This document shows positions 1 to 8,488 of a DNA stretch of 64,000 nucleotides, piece by piece. Origin of the DNA: Paenibacillus sp. G2S3 (GTDB taxonomy: Bacteria > Bacillota > Bacilli > Paenibacillales > Paenibacillaceae). How positions within the stretch are numbered: the stretch's first letter is position 1; each line of letters starts with the position of its first letter. The position numbers and the translations under genes were made by a program. The DNA lies in the NCBI RefSeq assembly GCF_030123105.1, contig NZ_CP126095.1, positions 3,658,001-3,722,000 of the forward strand. Direction: 5' to 3'. The notes beneath the pieces are model-generated. The model saw nothing but the letters and a program-made list of their open reading frames with translations, searched no databases and was not told where the DNA came from.

Positions 1-271
1 CGGTTAGTCCTGCCGTTTGCAGAACGATCCCACGCACACCGCCATCACGGATAATCACGTTTGACCCGTTCCCAAGTACCGTAAGGGTGATCCCATTCTG
101 TTCCGCATATGTAACGATCTTTTGAATTTCATCATAAGTAGCTGGGGCTGCCAAAATATCAGCTTTACCGCCCATTTTAGTGTACACGTGATCTTTTAAG
201 TTCTCATGACTCTTCACTATACCTGCAGTCATTAATTGTTGCAGGTCATCTTGAATTTTGTCAATATTCAT
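1..271 (-). CDS. murB: UDP-N-acetylenolpyruvoylglucosamine reductase, N-terminal part (runs off left edge)
   Basis: MurB reduces UDP-GlcNAc-enolpyruvate to UDP-MurNAc with NADPH and FAD in cytoplasmic peptidoglycan precursor synthesis. The first 90 residues are visible. They contain the FAD-binding stretch typical of the family: KMGGKADILAAP, then LGNGSNVIIRDGGVRGIV. The ATG at 271 has a good ribosome binding site (AAAGGAG) about 7 bases upstream. The gene is cut by the window edge. It lies downstream of the iron importer on the same strand, but a long hairpin and about 150 bases separate them, so it is probably transcribed separately. Confidence 0.9.
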   Translation of the reverse strand, partial: MNIDKIQDDLQQLMTAGIVKSHENLKDHVYTKMGGKADILAAPATYDEIQKIVTYAEQNGITLTVLGNGSNVIIRDGGVRGIVLQTAGLT

Positions 272-360
272 GTTTCATGCTCCTTTAACCATGTATAAAT
301 GATGGTCCTTGATCTATTTTTAGTAGTAGTATCATGGAATTGTAGGCAACCACAACTGTA

Positions 361-405
361 ACAACGAACAGGCTCCCTTGTCAATGACGGGAGCCTGTTC
401 GTTGT
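361..405 (-). terminator. Perfect 17-bp hairpin after the iron-importer ATPase gene
   Basis: Perfect inverted repeat: 361-377 pairs with 389-405 around an 11-base loop. It begins 16 bases after the stop of the ATPase gene. There is no long U-run on the minus strand, so it may be a weak terminator or an mRNA 3'-end stabiliser. Confidence 0.65.
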
Positions 406-421
406 ATGATTTCAATTATAA

Positions 422-1222
422 TTACACGGCTTTGTAGGCTGCAAGCTCGTAAGGAAGACACAGCGGCACACCTGTACGTGGATCTGGAACAATATCTGCC
501 TCAATTCCAAACACTTCCCGCAGTACATCTGGTGTCATAACTTCTGTAGGTGAGCCTTCACTAACCACAGTACCAGACTTAATAGCTACCATATGCTGCG
601 CATAACGAGTAGCATGATTCAAGTCATGCACTACCATGATAATGGTACGACCTTCTTCCTCATTCAGCTTTTGCAGAAGCTGTAGAACTTCAAGCTGGTG
701 GGCCATATCTAGAAATGTTGTTGGTTCGTCCAGGAATAGAATATCTGTTTCTTGCGCCAATGCCATAGCGATCCAAGCGCGCTGACGTTGTCCTCCAGAT
801 AAACGGTCAATCGGACGGTCATGGAAAGGTTCCATACCTGTAACGGTGATAGCGTTGGAGATAATGTTGCGATCCTCCGCTGTCATTGTGCCGAATCCCT
901 TTTGATGAGGAAAACGGCCATAGCTGACAAGTTCAGAGACCGTTAGACCATCTGGAGCCGTCGGGTTTTGCGGTAAAATCGCAAGCTGACGAGCTACCTC
1001 TTTTGTTGAAAAATTATGGATCGATTTGCCGTCCAGCATTACACTGCCGCTCTTAGGCTTCATGATCCGGGCCATTGTTTTAAGAATTGTAGATTTACCA
1101 GAACCGTTAGCGCCTACTAGTGCGGTTATTTTTCCCGTAGGGATAGTTAAGTTCAACCCTTTAACAATTGTAGCCTCTGCATACCCAATACTTAACTCTT
1201 CTGTGTTCAAACGTTCTGACAT
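422..1222 (-). CDS. Iron-siderophore ABC transporter, ATP-binding protein (FhuC/FecE type)
   Basis: Cytoplasmic ATPase that powers import of ferric siderophores. It has 266 residues, usual for the family. Walker [10 protein letters not shown] is at about residues 37-45, the signature LSGGQRQR at about 140, Walker B ILFLDEP at about 160, and a conserved switch histidine lies in VVHDLNH. The start is supported by TAAGGAG upstream. It is the last gene of permease-permease-ATPase, 75 bases after the second permease. The substrate (hydroxamate, catecholate or heme-like) cannot be told from sequence. Fur control is inferred from the boxes upstream in the locus. Confidence 0.93.
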   Translation of the reverse strand: MSERLNTEELSIGYAEATIVKGLNLTIPTGKITALVGANGSGKSTILKTMARIMKPKSGSVMLDGKSIHNFSTKEVARQLAILPQNPTAPDGLTVSELVSYGRFPHQKGFGTMTAEDRNIISNAITVTGMEPFHDRPIDRLSGGQRQRAWIAMALAQETDILFLDEPTTFLDMAHQLEVLQLLQKLNEEEGRTIIMVVHDLNHATRYAQHMVAIKSGTVVSEGSPTEVMTPDVLREVFGIEADIVPDPRTGVPLCLPYELAAYKAV

Positions 1223-1297
1223 GTTAACAACTCCTTAAAAGTTTTATGGAGCTATGCTCCTAGAATGAACTGCATAGTAAAACTCGCTTCGTACGCA

Positions 1298-2332
1298 TTA
1301 TGCTTTCGATTTGGCGAGTAAATATAAAAAGTAAGGTGCACCAATGATCGCAACCACGATGCCTGTTGGAACTTCTGCAGGCTGTAACACCCATCTGCCG
1401 ATAGTATCAGCAGTAATCATAAGAAGCGCCCCTGTCAACGCACTAGCGGGCAATAATACCTGATGACGGGGTCCCACAAGCTTACGGGCAAGATGTGGTG
1501 CAATTAGGCCGACAAAGCCAATTCCTCCACTTACAGCAACGCAGGAGCCGGCAAGCGCAACTGCTGTCACTAGAAGGAGAATGCGCTCCTTCTCCACTCG
1601 CATTCCAAGTCCTACTGAAGTATGGTCTCCTAGATTCAATACATTAAGAATACGGGCTTTATAGAAGGCGAACGGTAACAGAATCGCTATCCAAGGTAGC
1701 AGAGCAAGGACGAATCTCCAATCGCCACCCCATATTTTCCCGGCGATCCAAGTCGCTACAAATTGATAATTATTAGGATCAAGCCGAAGTGCCAACACAA
1801 GCTGGCAAGCGTTAATTCCGGCAGCGACCGCAATCCCGATAAGGATCAACCTTGTTGGAGATAGACCATCTGCTTTCCTATAAGCAAGAATATAGATTAA
1901 AGCGGCGGTTAAGCTAGCCCCCCCAAGCGCTAAGATCGGCAAGACAAATACCGGAGCTGCTGTTGTAGCCGGAAAAAATGAGATAAAAATGATTACCGCA
2001 AAACCAGCACCCGCACTTATGCCCAGCGTAGCCGGTTCAGCAAGTGCATTTCTTGCGAGACTTTGTAAAATACAGCCTGACACTGCAAAGCCCGCTCCAA
2101 CCAGCAATGAAATTACGATGCGAGGTAATCTGAAATCAAATAAAATAAGCTTTTGCTGATGTGTTCCATCACCCAGCAGTGTATGTAATACCTCCCGTGG
2201 GGATAGACGCATAAATCCTGTATTCATACTGACAATAAATACAACGACGATCAGTATAGCAAGCAGTGATAACACCGTTATGGCACGTGTCCGTCGTTCT
2301 TTTTCATCTGGAGAAAGGGTTAATCTGTGCAT
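1298..2332 (-). CDS. Iron-siderophore ABC transporter permease (FecCD family)
   Basis: Integral membrane subunit of the importer. It is 344 residues with about nine to ten hydrophobic segments. FecCD landmarks are RLPRIVISLLVGAGFAVSG near residue 80, and GGIGFVGLIAPHLAR near 270, the loop that contacts the ATPase. The ATG overlaps the stop of the upstream permease by one base (TAATG), which implies translational coupling and a heteromeric permease pair. The substrate is unknown. Confidence 0.93.
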   Translation of the reverse strand: MHRLTLSPDEKERRTRAITVLSLLAILIVVVFIVSMNTGFMRLSPREVLHTLLGDGTHQQKLILFDFRLPRIVISLLVGAGFAVSGCILQSLARNALAEPATLGISAGAGFAVIIFISFFPATTAAPVFVLPILALGGASLTAALIYILAYRKADGLSPTRLILIGIAVAAGINACQLVLALRLDPNNYQFVATWIAGKIWGGDWRFVLALLPWIAILLPFAFYKARILNVLNLGDHTSVGLGMRVEKERILLLVTAVALAGSCVAVSGGIGFVGLIAPHLARKLVGPRHQVLLPASALTGALLMITADTIGRWVLQPAEVPTGIVVAIIGAPYFLYLLAKSKA

Positions 2333-3387
2333 TACAGCTCCCCCTTCCGCTTACTCGCCAAGTAGATAAAGAAAGGTACACCGATGATGGCAATTAAGGC
2401 GCCTAACGGCGTCTCATAAGGGGCATTTATCATTCTAGCGGCGATATCCGCAAAGATAATCAGTAAGCTCCCAAGAACTGCCGAGCAAGGAATAATCCAG
2501 CGATAATCTACGCCAACGAAATAACGTGCTACATGTGGAATAATTAGTCCTATAAAGGCAATCGGGCCAACCATTGAAACTGCACTTCCAGCAAGAACTA
2601 CAATAACAATCATACATGCCAACTGTACTAATCTCGTCCGCTGCCCCAGACCAACTGCAACTTCTTTTCCTAAGCTGAGCAAGGTAACAGACCGCGATAA
2701 CATCATCGCTGCGATTAATGCCACGAGCACCCAAGGGAAAATAATCTTGATCTGAGTCCAGCTTGCTCCACCCATTCCACCTGCTAACCAGAAGGCTATA
2801 TCTTGGGACAAGTTAAAAAGTATAGCTATACCCTGACTAATCGCAACCAGTAGTGCACTAACCGCGGAACCTGCGAGCGTCAACCGTAAAGGTGTAAGGC
2901 CATTAAATGAAAGCGACCCGATTCCGAATACGATAAGTGAGGCTATAGCGGCACCAATAAAACAAAACAACATAAGTGAAGTGAATGATAGCGAAGGTGC
3001 AAAAGCAAATACAATAGCCAGCGCTACACCTGCTCCTGCATTCAAGCCGAGCAGACCTGCATCCGCTAGCGGGTTCCTTGTCATCCCCTGCATGATTGCC
3101 CCTGCTACTGCGAAGCAAGCCCCAACCAAAGCACCTGCTAACGCGCGTGGAAATCGTAGTTCCCTTATCACCTGATGCTGCTGTAAATCTGAATTGAAAT
3201 GAAATATTGCTTCCCATACCGTAGCTAGCTTAATATTTGCCGCACCCACCGAGACCGAAAGCGCCAGTCCAAAGGCAATAGCAGCAAGTCCAAAAATTAG
3301 AATACCAATTGCAGCTGCCGGTCGGGTATGTAGAGCTTTTGGTGTATCATTTTTATTACGATGTGTGAAATCTGAGGGTGAAACCAT
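2332..3387 (-). CDS. Iron-siderophore ABC transporter permease (FecCD family), first of pair
   Basis: Partner membrane subunit, 351 residues. Family motifs visible are LRFPRALAGALVGACFAVAG and GPIAFIGLIIPHVARY. I place the start at the ATG at 3387 because AAGGAG lies 7 bases upstream. A longer reading up to 3570 would run through the Fur box and a terminator hairpin and is rejected. It heads the permease-permease-ATPase operon, apparently with its own Fur-controlled promoter. Confidence 0.93.
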   Translation of the reverse strand: MVSPSDFTHRNKNDTPKALHTRPAAAIGILIFGLAAIAFGLALSVSVGAANIKLATVWEAIFHFNSDLQQHQVIRELRFPRALAGALVGACFAVAGAIMQGMTRNPLADAGLLGLNAGAGVALAIVFAFAPSLSFTSLMLFCFIGAAIASLIVFGIGSLSFNGLTPLRLTLAGSAVSALLVAISQGIAILFNLSQDIAFWLAGGMGGASWTQIKIIFPWVLVALIAAMMLSRSVTLLSLGKEVAVGLGQRTRLVQLACMIVIVVLAGSAVSMVGPIAFIGLIIPHVARYFVGVDYRWIIPCSAVLGSLLIIFADIAARMINAPYETPLGALIAIIGVPFFIYLASKRKGEL

Positions 3388-3424
3388 TAGTCGTCTCCTT
3401 AATCGATAGTTACAAAGGTCTATA

Positions 3425-3450
3425 TGATAACAACAATCATTCTCATTATC
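3425..3450 (-). promoter_or_regulatory. Fur-type box upstream of the permease operon
   Basis: Read on the minus strand it begins GATAATGAGAATGATTG and ends TTATCA, close to the classical Fur box (repeats of GATAAT / TGATAATNATTATCA). It lies about 40 bases before the permease start and after the terminator of the binding-protein gene, where a promoter is expected. Iron repression is inferred. Confidence 0.8.
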
Positions 3451-3511
3451 GCAAAAAAAATTAGGTTGTACAATTGTAGGAGCGATTTTCCCGTAATATG
3501 GGAGTGGTTTA

Positions 3512-3558
3512 TAAAAAAATGGTGCAGATCTTAGTATCCTAAAATACTTGATCTGCAC
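3512..3558 (-). terminator. Intrinsic terminator after the siderophore-binding protein gene
   Basis: Nine-bp outer stem (3522-3530 with 3550-3558, GTGCAGATC) plus an inner AGTAT/ATACT stem, followed on the minus strand by a run of seven U. It separates the binding-protein gene from the permease operon. Confidence 0.85.
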
Positions 3559-3607
3559 GCCCTTCCCCACCTAAATGATCAGTCTCATTCATGGTGAATT
3601 ACGACTT

Positions 3608-4615
3608 TTATTTCACAAGACTTTTTAACACATCGTCAATAATTTTGCCGCCAGCGTTCGCACCACTGTATAGCCAGCTGCTTGTTGAGCTCATTTCATG
3701 CACATTACCAGCTTTTACAGCCGGGATGCCTTTCCAAATTGCACTGTCCAGAATCTCGGAACCCTCAGTCTTATCACTATTTACAAGGATAATATGATCT
3801 GCTGTCAGCTCAGAAAGCTTCTCTAGCGAGATTGGATTCCAAGTAGCTCTTGTACCAACAGGAATTTCTGTTACTAAGTTAGGCAGCGTTACACCAAGGT
3901 CTGTATATAATACAGCACCACTGCTGCGAGTTTCGTCTACAATATAGAAGTTCTTTTGTACCAACCATAAAATCGCCACGGACTCTTCTCCAATAGCTCC
4001 TTTAAGCTTTTCTTTTGCAGCAGCAGCTTTATCTTCATAATCTTTGATGGCTTTCTCCGCTTCAGGAGTCTTGTTCAGAATTTCACCAATCTTGAGTAGC
4101 GATTTACGCCAATCTTGATTTAGCTTATCCCCAATCACATAAGTCGGAGCAATCTTATTCAGTTGGTCATAGATACCGTTCTGTACAGAAGACTCCGATG
4201 GGATGAGAATTAGATCCGGAGCGAAGCTGGTTACTGCCTCGAGCGGAAGATCGTAGCTGATCGTAGGAACATCCTTCAATTCAGTGGACAGATAATCCTG
4301 AACACCATTAGGCACAGACCATTGTGCTACTGGAGTCACACCTAGAGTTACCAAAGCATCCTCCAAATAAGAACCCAGTACACGTTGTGGATTAGCTGGA
4401 ATCGTTACTTCATGTCCCATTGCATCCGTTAACGTCTTAGGAGCTGCAGGAGCTTCTGTAGCTTCAGCAGTAGGTGCCGTCGTTGGCTCTGTTCCTGCGT
4501 TTGAAGCGTTACCGGAATTATTATTACCGCAAGCGGATAAAAATAGCACCATCACCATTAATCCGATCATCGTTAATTTCATGCTTCCAAATCTTTTTCT
4601 GTTAAACAAAAACAT
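3608..4615 (-). CDS. Iron-siderophore ABC transporter substrate-binding lipoprotein
   Basis: Extracellular lipoprotein that captures the ferric siderophore for the permease pair downstream. About 335 residues. The start at 4615 is chosen because CTAGGAGGG lies 7 bases upstream. An N-terminal hydrophobic segment ends in the lipobox LSAC, followed by a low-complexity Asn/Thr/Ala linker. The mature part has the class III binding-protein layout (PQRVLGSYLEDALVTLGV, then LILIPSESS). A terminator and a second Fur box follow, so this gene and the permease operon seem to be separate Fur-controlled units. Confidence 0.92.
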   Translation of the reverse strand: MFLFNRKRFGSMKLTMIGLMVMVLFLSACGNNNSGNASNAGTEPTTAPTAEATEAPAAPKTLTDAMGHEVTIPANPQRVLGSYLEDALVTLGVTPVAQWSVPNGVQDYLSTELKDVPTISYDLPLEAVTSFAPDLILIPSESSVQNGIYDQLNKIAPTYVIGDKLNQDWRKSLLKIGEILNKTPEAEKAIKDYEDKAAAAKEKLKGAIGEESVAILWLVQKNFYIVDETRSSGAVLYTDLGVTLPNLVTEIPVGTRATWNPISLEKLSELTADHIILVNSDKTEGSEILDSAIWKGIPAVKAGNVHEMSSTSSWLYSGANAGGKIIDDVLKSLVK

Positions 4616-4684
4616 TAAATACCCTCCTAGTGTGTACATCCTATGTTATTCAAAGGTGTTGACTACCTCAGTCTCACTTTTAAA

Positions 4685-4706
4685 TGATATTGATTCTCAT
4701 TCTCTA
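4685..4706 (-). promoter_or_regulatory. Fur-type box upstream of the siderophore-binding protein gene
   Basis: Minus-strand reading AGAGAATGAGAATCAATATC is a near match to tandem GAATAATGAT-type Fur elements (GAGAATGAGAATCA core). It lies about 70 bases before the start of the binding-protein gene. Confidence 0.75.
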
Positions 4707-4764
4707 TGTCAACATATAAATTTTAAATTTTGTGGATTTGCAACAATTTCCTTCTTAAAAAATA

Positions 4765-4801
4765 CAAAAAGGCTATATTCCGAACGTTCCGGATATAGCC
4801 T
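4765..4801 (-). terminator. Intrinsic terminator of the KimA-type gene
   Basis: Stem AGGCTATAT / ATATAGCCT with an inner CCG/CGG, followed on the minus strand by UUUUUGUA. It begins 16 bases after the transporter stop codon. Confidence 0.85.
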
Positions 4802-4816
4802 CTCCTTAATGATCCA

Positions 4817-6634
4817 TTATTTATTCAAATGATATGGGACAGTCGCAACTACAACATCTTTAGAATTCATTAGATACGAACGAATTAAAAAGCTGGTCTG
4901 ATTGTGAAGTACTGCTTGCCACCAATGCTTAGTTATAAACTGTGGAATCAGAATCGTGATATGATCCGTCGCTGCGGTCTTCCACTCCACTGTATCAATA
5001 AATTTCACTAACGGACGAATAATACTGCGATATCTGGAACGAAGAACAATCAGGCGTACACCTGGATTCCATTCCTCCCACCGTTGCTCCATCTTTTGGA
5101 TATCCTCTTCATCAAAGCCAACATACACTGCTACAACATTATCTGTTAGAGACTTGGCATAGCTGATGGAATGCAGTACGGCTCGTGTAACACCGGCAAC
5201 AGGGACAACAACCGTGCTGCCTTTAATCAAAGGTTTATCTGTACTCGGGCATATGCGAAGCTGATCTGCAGTGTTCAAATAGTGCTTGTGAATCCGGTGG
5301 AACACGAACATTACAGCAGGTAAGAAAATGAAAGCCATCCATACGCTTGAGAACTTTGTGATGATAAAAATAAGGGTAATCGTGAGTGTAGTCAGCATAC
5401 CGATGGTATTTACAACAAATCTTTTTTTCCATCCCGCTGGCTTTGTTTTAAACCAATGAACCATCATTCCTAGCTGTGACAATGTAAAAGGAATAAAGAC
5501 ACCTACCGCATAAAGAGGAATCAAGCTTTCAGTATTTCCGTGAAATGCAGCTACAAGCAAAGCAGACAGAACACCTAGAAAAATAATACCATTGGAGAAA
5601 CCTAAACGATCACCACGGACCATAAAAGCATGTGGCATATATTTATCTTTTGCAAACATAAATGCGAGCAGCGGGAACGCTGAGTAAGCCGTATTAGCTG
5701 CCAAGAACAAAATTACTGCTGTGATACCTTGAATGAAAAAATATAAGGTTCCGCGGCCAAAGGTCGATTCAGCGATCTGAGAAACAACCGTTGCCTTTTC
5801 GTCAGGCACTATACCGTACCAATACGCCAGTAGTGTAATACCTGTAAACATAAATCCAAGTATAACCCCCATGACCATTAAGGTCTTGGCTGCGTTCTTT
5901 TCAGCTGGTGCTTTAAAGTTTGGAATGGCATTAGATACAGCCTCTACACCGGTAAGTGCCGAACAACCAGAACTGAAGGCTTTTAATAGTAGAAACAAAC
6001 TAACATTAGAAACAGCCGAACCAATTTCAGGGACATTCGCATGAACGCCACCTGCCGCATATTTAATAATACCGGAGATAATCAATACTACAATCGACAC
6101 CACAAACAAGTAAACTGGGATAGCGATGAATGAAGCCGATTCTGTAACTCCGCGAAGATTAATTAAAGTAAGAAGAATAATAACGGATACTGCAATAAGA
6201 ACGGTGTGATTATGAAGACTTGGAAAAGCCGAAGTGATCGCATCCGTCCCTGCCGACGCACTAACAGCTACGGTCAGAATGTAATCCACTAACAAAGACC
6301 CTCCTGCTAAGAGTCCTGTCGGAACACCAAGATTACTCTTGGCAACGATGTAAGCTCCGCCTCCCTGAGGATAAGCGTAGATCGTCTGCCGATAGGATAA
6401 AATCAGGATGGCCAGCAGGCCCAATACGGCTAAAGCAATTGGCAGGGAATACCAGATGGCAGTAAACCCCGCAGCCACCAGTACAATCAAAATTTGTTCC
6501 GTTCCGTAGGCTACAGACGAGAGCGCATCAGAAGACAGGACAGCCAGTGCTTTAACCTTGGATAACTTTTCATGATCGAGTTCGTTCGACTTCATCGGAC
6601 GCCCGATCAATAGTCGTTTTACCTTGCTTACCAT
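4817..6634 (-). CDS. kimA: KimA-type potassium uptake protein (APC superfamily; YdaO family)
   Basis: Plasma-membrane APC-fold transporter of 605 residues. About twelve membrane segments occupy residues 30-430, followed by a cytoplasmic domain of about 150 residues. Landmarks include the N-terminal LSSDALSSVAYGTEQILIVL and YPQGGGAYIVAKSNLG. In Bacillus the homologue is a high-affinity K+ importer controlled by c-di-AMP, both through a riboswitch on its mRNA and on the protein. The leader here contains that riboswitch, which strongly supports K+ uptake over amino-acid transport. It is monocistronic, with a terminator on each side. Confidence 0.88.
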   Translation of the reverse strand: MVSKVKRLLIGRPMKSNELDHEKLSKVKALAVLSSDALSSVAYGTEQILIVLVAAGFTAIWYSLPIALAVLGLLAILILSYRQTIYAYPQGGGAYIVAKSNLGVPTGLLAGGSLLVDYILTVAVSASAGTDAITSAFPSLHNHTVLIAVSVIILLTLINLRGVTESASFIAIPVYLFVVSIVVLIISGIIKYAAGGVHANVPEIGSAVSNVSLFLLLKAFSSGCSALTGVEAVSNAIPNFKAPAEKNAAKTLMVMGVILGFMFTGITLLAYWYGIVPDEKATVVSQIAESTFGRGTLYFFIQGITAVILFLAANTAYSAFPLLAFMFAKDKYMPHAFMVRGDRLGFSNGIIFLGVLSALLVAAFHGNTESLIPLYAVGVFIPFTLSQLGMMVHWFKTKPAGWKKRFVVNTIGMLTTLTITLIFIITKFSSVWMAFIFLPAVMFVFHRIHKHYLNTADQLRICPSTDKPLIKGSTVVVPVAGVTRAVLHSISYAKSLTDNVVAVYVGFDEEDIQKMEQRWEEWNPGVRLIVLRSRYRSIIRPLVKFIDTVEWKTAATDHITILIPQFITKHWWQAVLHNQTSFLIRSYLMNSKDVVVATVPYHLNK

Positions 6635-6718
6635 GGTGGATACAGTTCCTTTCTTTGGGAGCTGAAACGGAATTTCCGCGCGCTGTTTTCATTGGTGGAT
6701 TTCATAAATGCAGACACT

Positions 6719-6750
6719 AAAAATAGCATACGGAAATGATCCGCATGCTA
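6719..6750 (-). terminator. Regulatory terminator of the c-di-AMP riboswitch
   Basis: Eleven-bp imperfect stem (6724-6734 with 6740-6750), followed on the minus strand by UUUUUAG. It lies between the riboswitch aptamer and the kimA start, the usual place for the expression platform. Termination when c-di-AMP is bound is the expected mode. Confidence 0.85.
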
Positions 6751-6759
6751 TGCATGGTC

Positions 6760-6905
6760 ATTATCCCACCTTGCTTACGAGGTTAGCTGGCGGATTCGGG
6801 CTGTGGTTTAGCCCTACGGTATAAGTCTAATCGACCCTTTCCGATTCACCCCATTGGCACATATGCCAAGTTTGGTTCCCCCGTTTTTCCTAAGAAAATT
6901 CAGCG
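6760..6905 (-). promoter_or_regulatory. c-di-AMP riboswitch (ydaO-yuaA class) in the kimA leader
   Basis: Conserved blocks of this class are readable on the minus strand in the right order: CGGGGGAACCA, then GGGGTGAATC, AGGG, and CCCGAATCCGCCAGCTAACC followed by CTCGTAAGC. The aptamer is followed by an intrinsic terminator and then kimA. This class switches off K+ importers when c-di-AMP is high. Confidence 0.93.
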
Positions 6906-6985
6906 CATATTCAACTTCTCACAAGGTCTAATATTAGTCTACAAAGTGTATACAGTAAAGCGTTGAAAAAAATGAAAAAAGAATG

Positions 6986-7027
6986 AAAAAACATCCAATA
7001 AGCGCAAATATAGCGTCTCATTGGATG
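6986..7027 (-). terminator. Intrinsic terminator of the bdbDC operon
   Basis: CATCCAAT (6992-6999) pairs with ATTGGATG (7020-7027), and an A-run at 6986-6991 gives UUUUUU on the minus strand. It lies about 90 bases after the bdbC stop. Confidence 0.8.
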
Positions 7028-7114
7028 CTCTCTTTCATTCTCTTCAATTATCCCGCTGGACCGTGTTTTTAATCACTTTTCACATCTTTTTCAGATCCCT
7101 AAAAAGTTAAAAAA

Positions 7115-7579
7115 TCAAAATCCTAAACTTTCCTCGTTATCTAACTCCATCACTTCTTCTTCCTTGCGTCCGTACCAAAGTAAAATGCTAATTAAAGCAA
7201 AAGCAATTAACGCAAGGAAAGGAATCGTAATGAATCCAAAAAAGTTCAAATAATCCTTATTACACGGAACACCAATTGTACAAGGAAGAACTTTACTTAA
7301 CGCAGGAATCTTCTGTTCCGCATAATGATAGATCGAGATACTGCCACCAATTAAGCTTAGTGGAAGTACATAAGGGATTATCCGTTTCTCCCCGCGAAAG
7401 GTCGCAATACCCAAGAGGAATAACTGAGGATACATGAAAATTCGCTGGAACCAGCAAAGCTTACAAGGTTCATATTTCAACACTTCGCTTAAATACAAGC
7501 TACCAGCAACAGCAACTAAAGAGACGAACCAGGCCAGATACAGGCAGTTACGCTTGCAAAAAGATAGGAACTTTGTCAC
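7115..7579 (-). CDS. bdbC: Disulfide bond formation protein B family, BdbC-like
   Basis: Membrane thiol oxidoreductase that reoxidises the extracytoplasmic thiol oxidase BdbD and passes electrons to quinone. It is 154 residues with four membrane segments. The first cysteine pair is CKLC near residue 40 and the second lies in PCTIGVPCNKDY near 100, as in DsbB. It starts with GTG overlapping the TGA of bdbD (GTGA), so the two are translationally coupled. The C-terminal tail is acidic and cytoplasmic. Confidence 0.9.
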   Translation of the reverse strand: MTKFLSFCKRNCLYLAWFVSLVAVAGSLYLSEVLKYEPCKLCWFQRIFMYPQLFLLGIATFRGEKRIIPYVLPLSLIGGSISIYHYAEQKIPALSKVLPCTIGVPCNKDYLNFFGFITIPFLALIAFALISILLWYGRKEEEVMELDNEESLGF

Positions 7580-8328
7580 TTTGCCTCCACAGCTTTTGCG
7601 GCGTCGTTAATTTCAGTTGAAATCGTTTCAATGTTAAATGGATCCGCAGTCATTACTCCATTGATGTAAAGGGATGGTGTAGTCGTCACACCAGCTTCAC
7701 TAGCTAACTGCATACCCTTATTCAGCTCATCTGCATACGTACGATCCTTAATATCTTTACGCAGCAGTTCATAATCGATAGCTAACTTCTCTTTCTCCGC
7801 AAGGCTTACTAAGAAATCTTCAGTCGCCCATTCTTCACTCTCATCACCTTGCTGTGCGTATACAGCATCGTAGAACTTCCAGAATTCATCATTATTCTGA
7901 TGATATACAGATAAAGCAGCAAGTGAGGCAGTCTCAGAGTCTGGACCAACAAAAGCCATATTTACAAAGTAGAAAGCGGCTTTTCCCTCATTGACAAAAT
8001 CTTGAACAATTTTTGGTTTAACTGTGGTTGCAAATTGGGAACACGCTGGACATTTTAAATCTCCAAATTCAACAATTTTAACAGGTGCATCCTCTTTACC
8101 GATTCTAGGCAGCTCACTGTAATTGAATGCTACTGGTTCTCCTGAAGTGGCATTTTTTGCGGCATCTTTCGAAGCTAACATAAACAATCCAACAAAAATG
8201 ATGACTACTAAAGCTATTGAGCTAATAATTAAAATTCTCGTCTTCTGCTTTTGCTGCTCCTGTTCTACCCGCCGTTTCTCTTGTTTGCTTAGCTGGGGAA
8301 CGCTTGTACTTTTATTAGGTTTACTCAA
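7576..8328 (-). CDS. bdbD: DsbA-like thiol-disulfide oxidoreductase, BdbD-like
   Basis: Membrane-anchored thioredoxin-fold protein (250 residues) that introduces disulfides in exported proteins. A charged N-terminus is followed by one membrane anchor at about residues 30-52. The active site CPAC lies near residue 94, and the cis-Pro loop is TTPSLYING near 215. It starts with TTG, supported by AAAGGA 8 bases upstream. It forms a two-gene operon with bdbC. Confidence 0.9.
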   Translation of the reverse strand: MSKPNKSTSVPQLSKQEKRRVEQEQQKQKTRILIISSIALVVIIFVGLFMLASKDAAKNATSGEPVAFNYSELPRIGKEDAPVKIVEFGDLKCPACSQFATTVKPKIVQDFVNEGKAAFYFVNMAFVGPDSETASLAALSVYHQNNDEFWKFYDAVYAQQGDESEEWATEDFLVSLAEKEKLAIDYELLRKDIKDRTYADELNKGMQLASEAGVTTTPSLYINGVMTADPFNIETISTEINDAAKAVEAK

Positions 8329-8436
8329 GGAGAGTTCCTTTCTGTCCTCTGTGGACTAATGTAGTTTTAATCATATACATTTAAAATTATATAATTTTTA
8401 ATCTCTTTTTGGCAAACAATACTGTAAAAACGCTGT

Positions 8437-8466
8437 AAAAAAGACACAATGCTATAGCACTGTGTC
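8437..8466 (-). terminator. Intrinsic terminator of the CNNM/CBS protein gene
   Basis: Ten-bp stem with one mismatch (GACACA.TGC / GCA.TGTGTC) at 8443-8466, followed on the minus strand by UUUUUU (8437-8442). Confidence 0.85.
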
Positions 8467-8488
8467 TTAATAAATATAAATAAGTTCT

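Noticed and set aside
3388..3570. Longer N-terminus for the first siderophore permease
   Set aside because: It would translate through a Fur box and a terminator, has no ribosome binding site, and family length fits the start at 3387.
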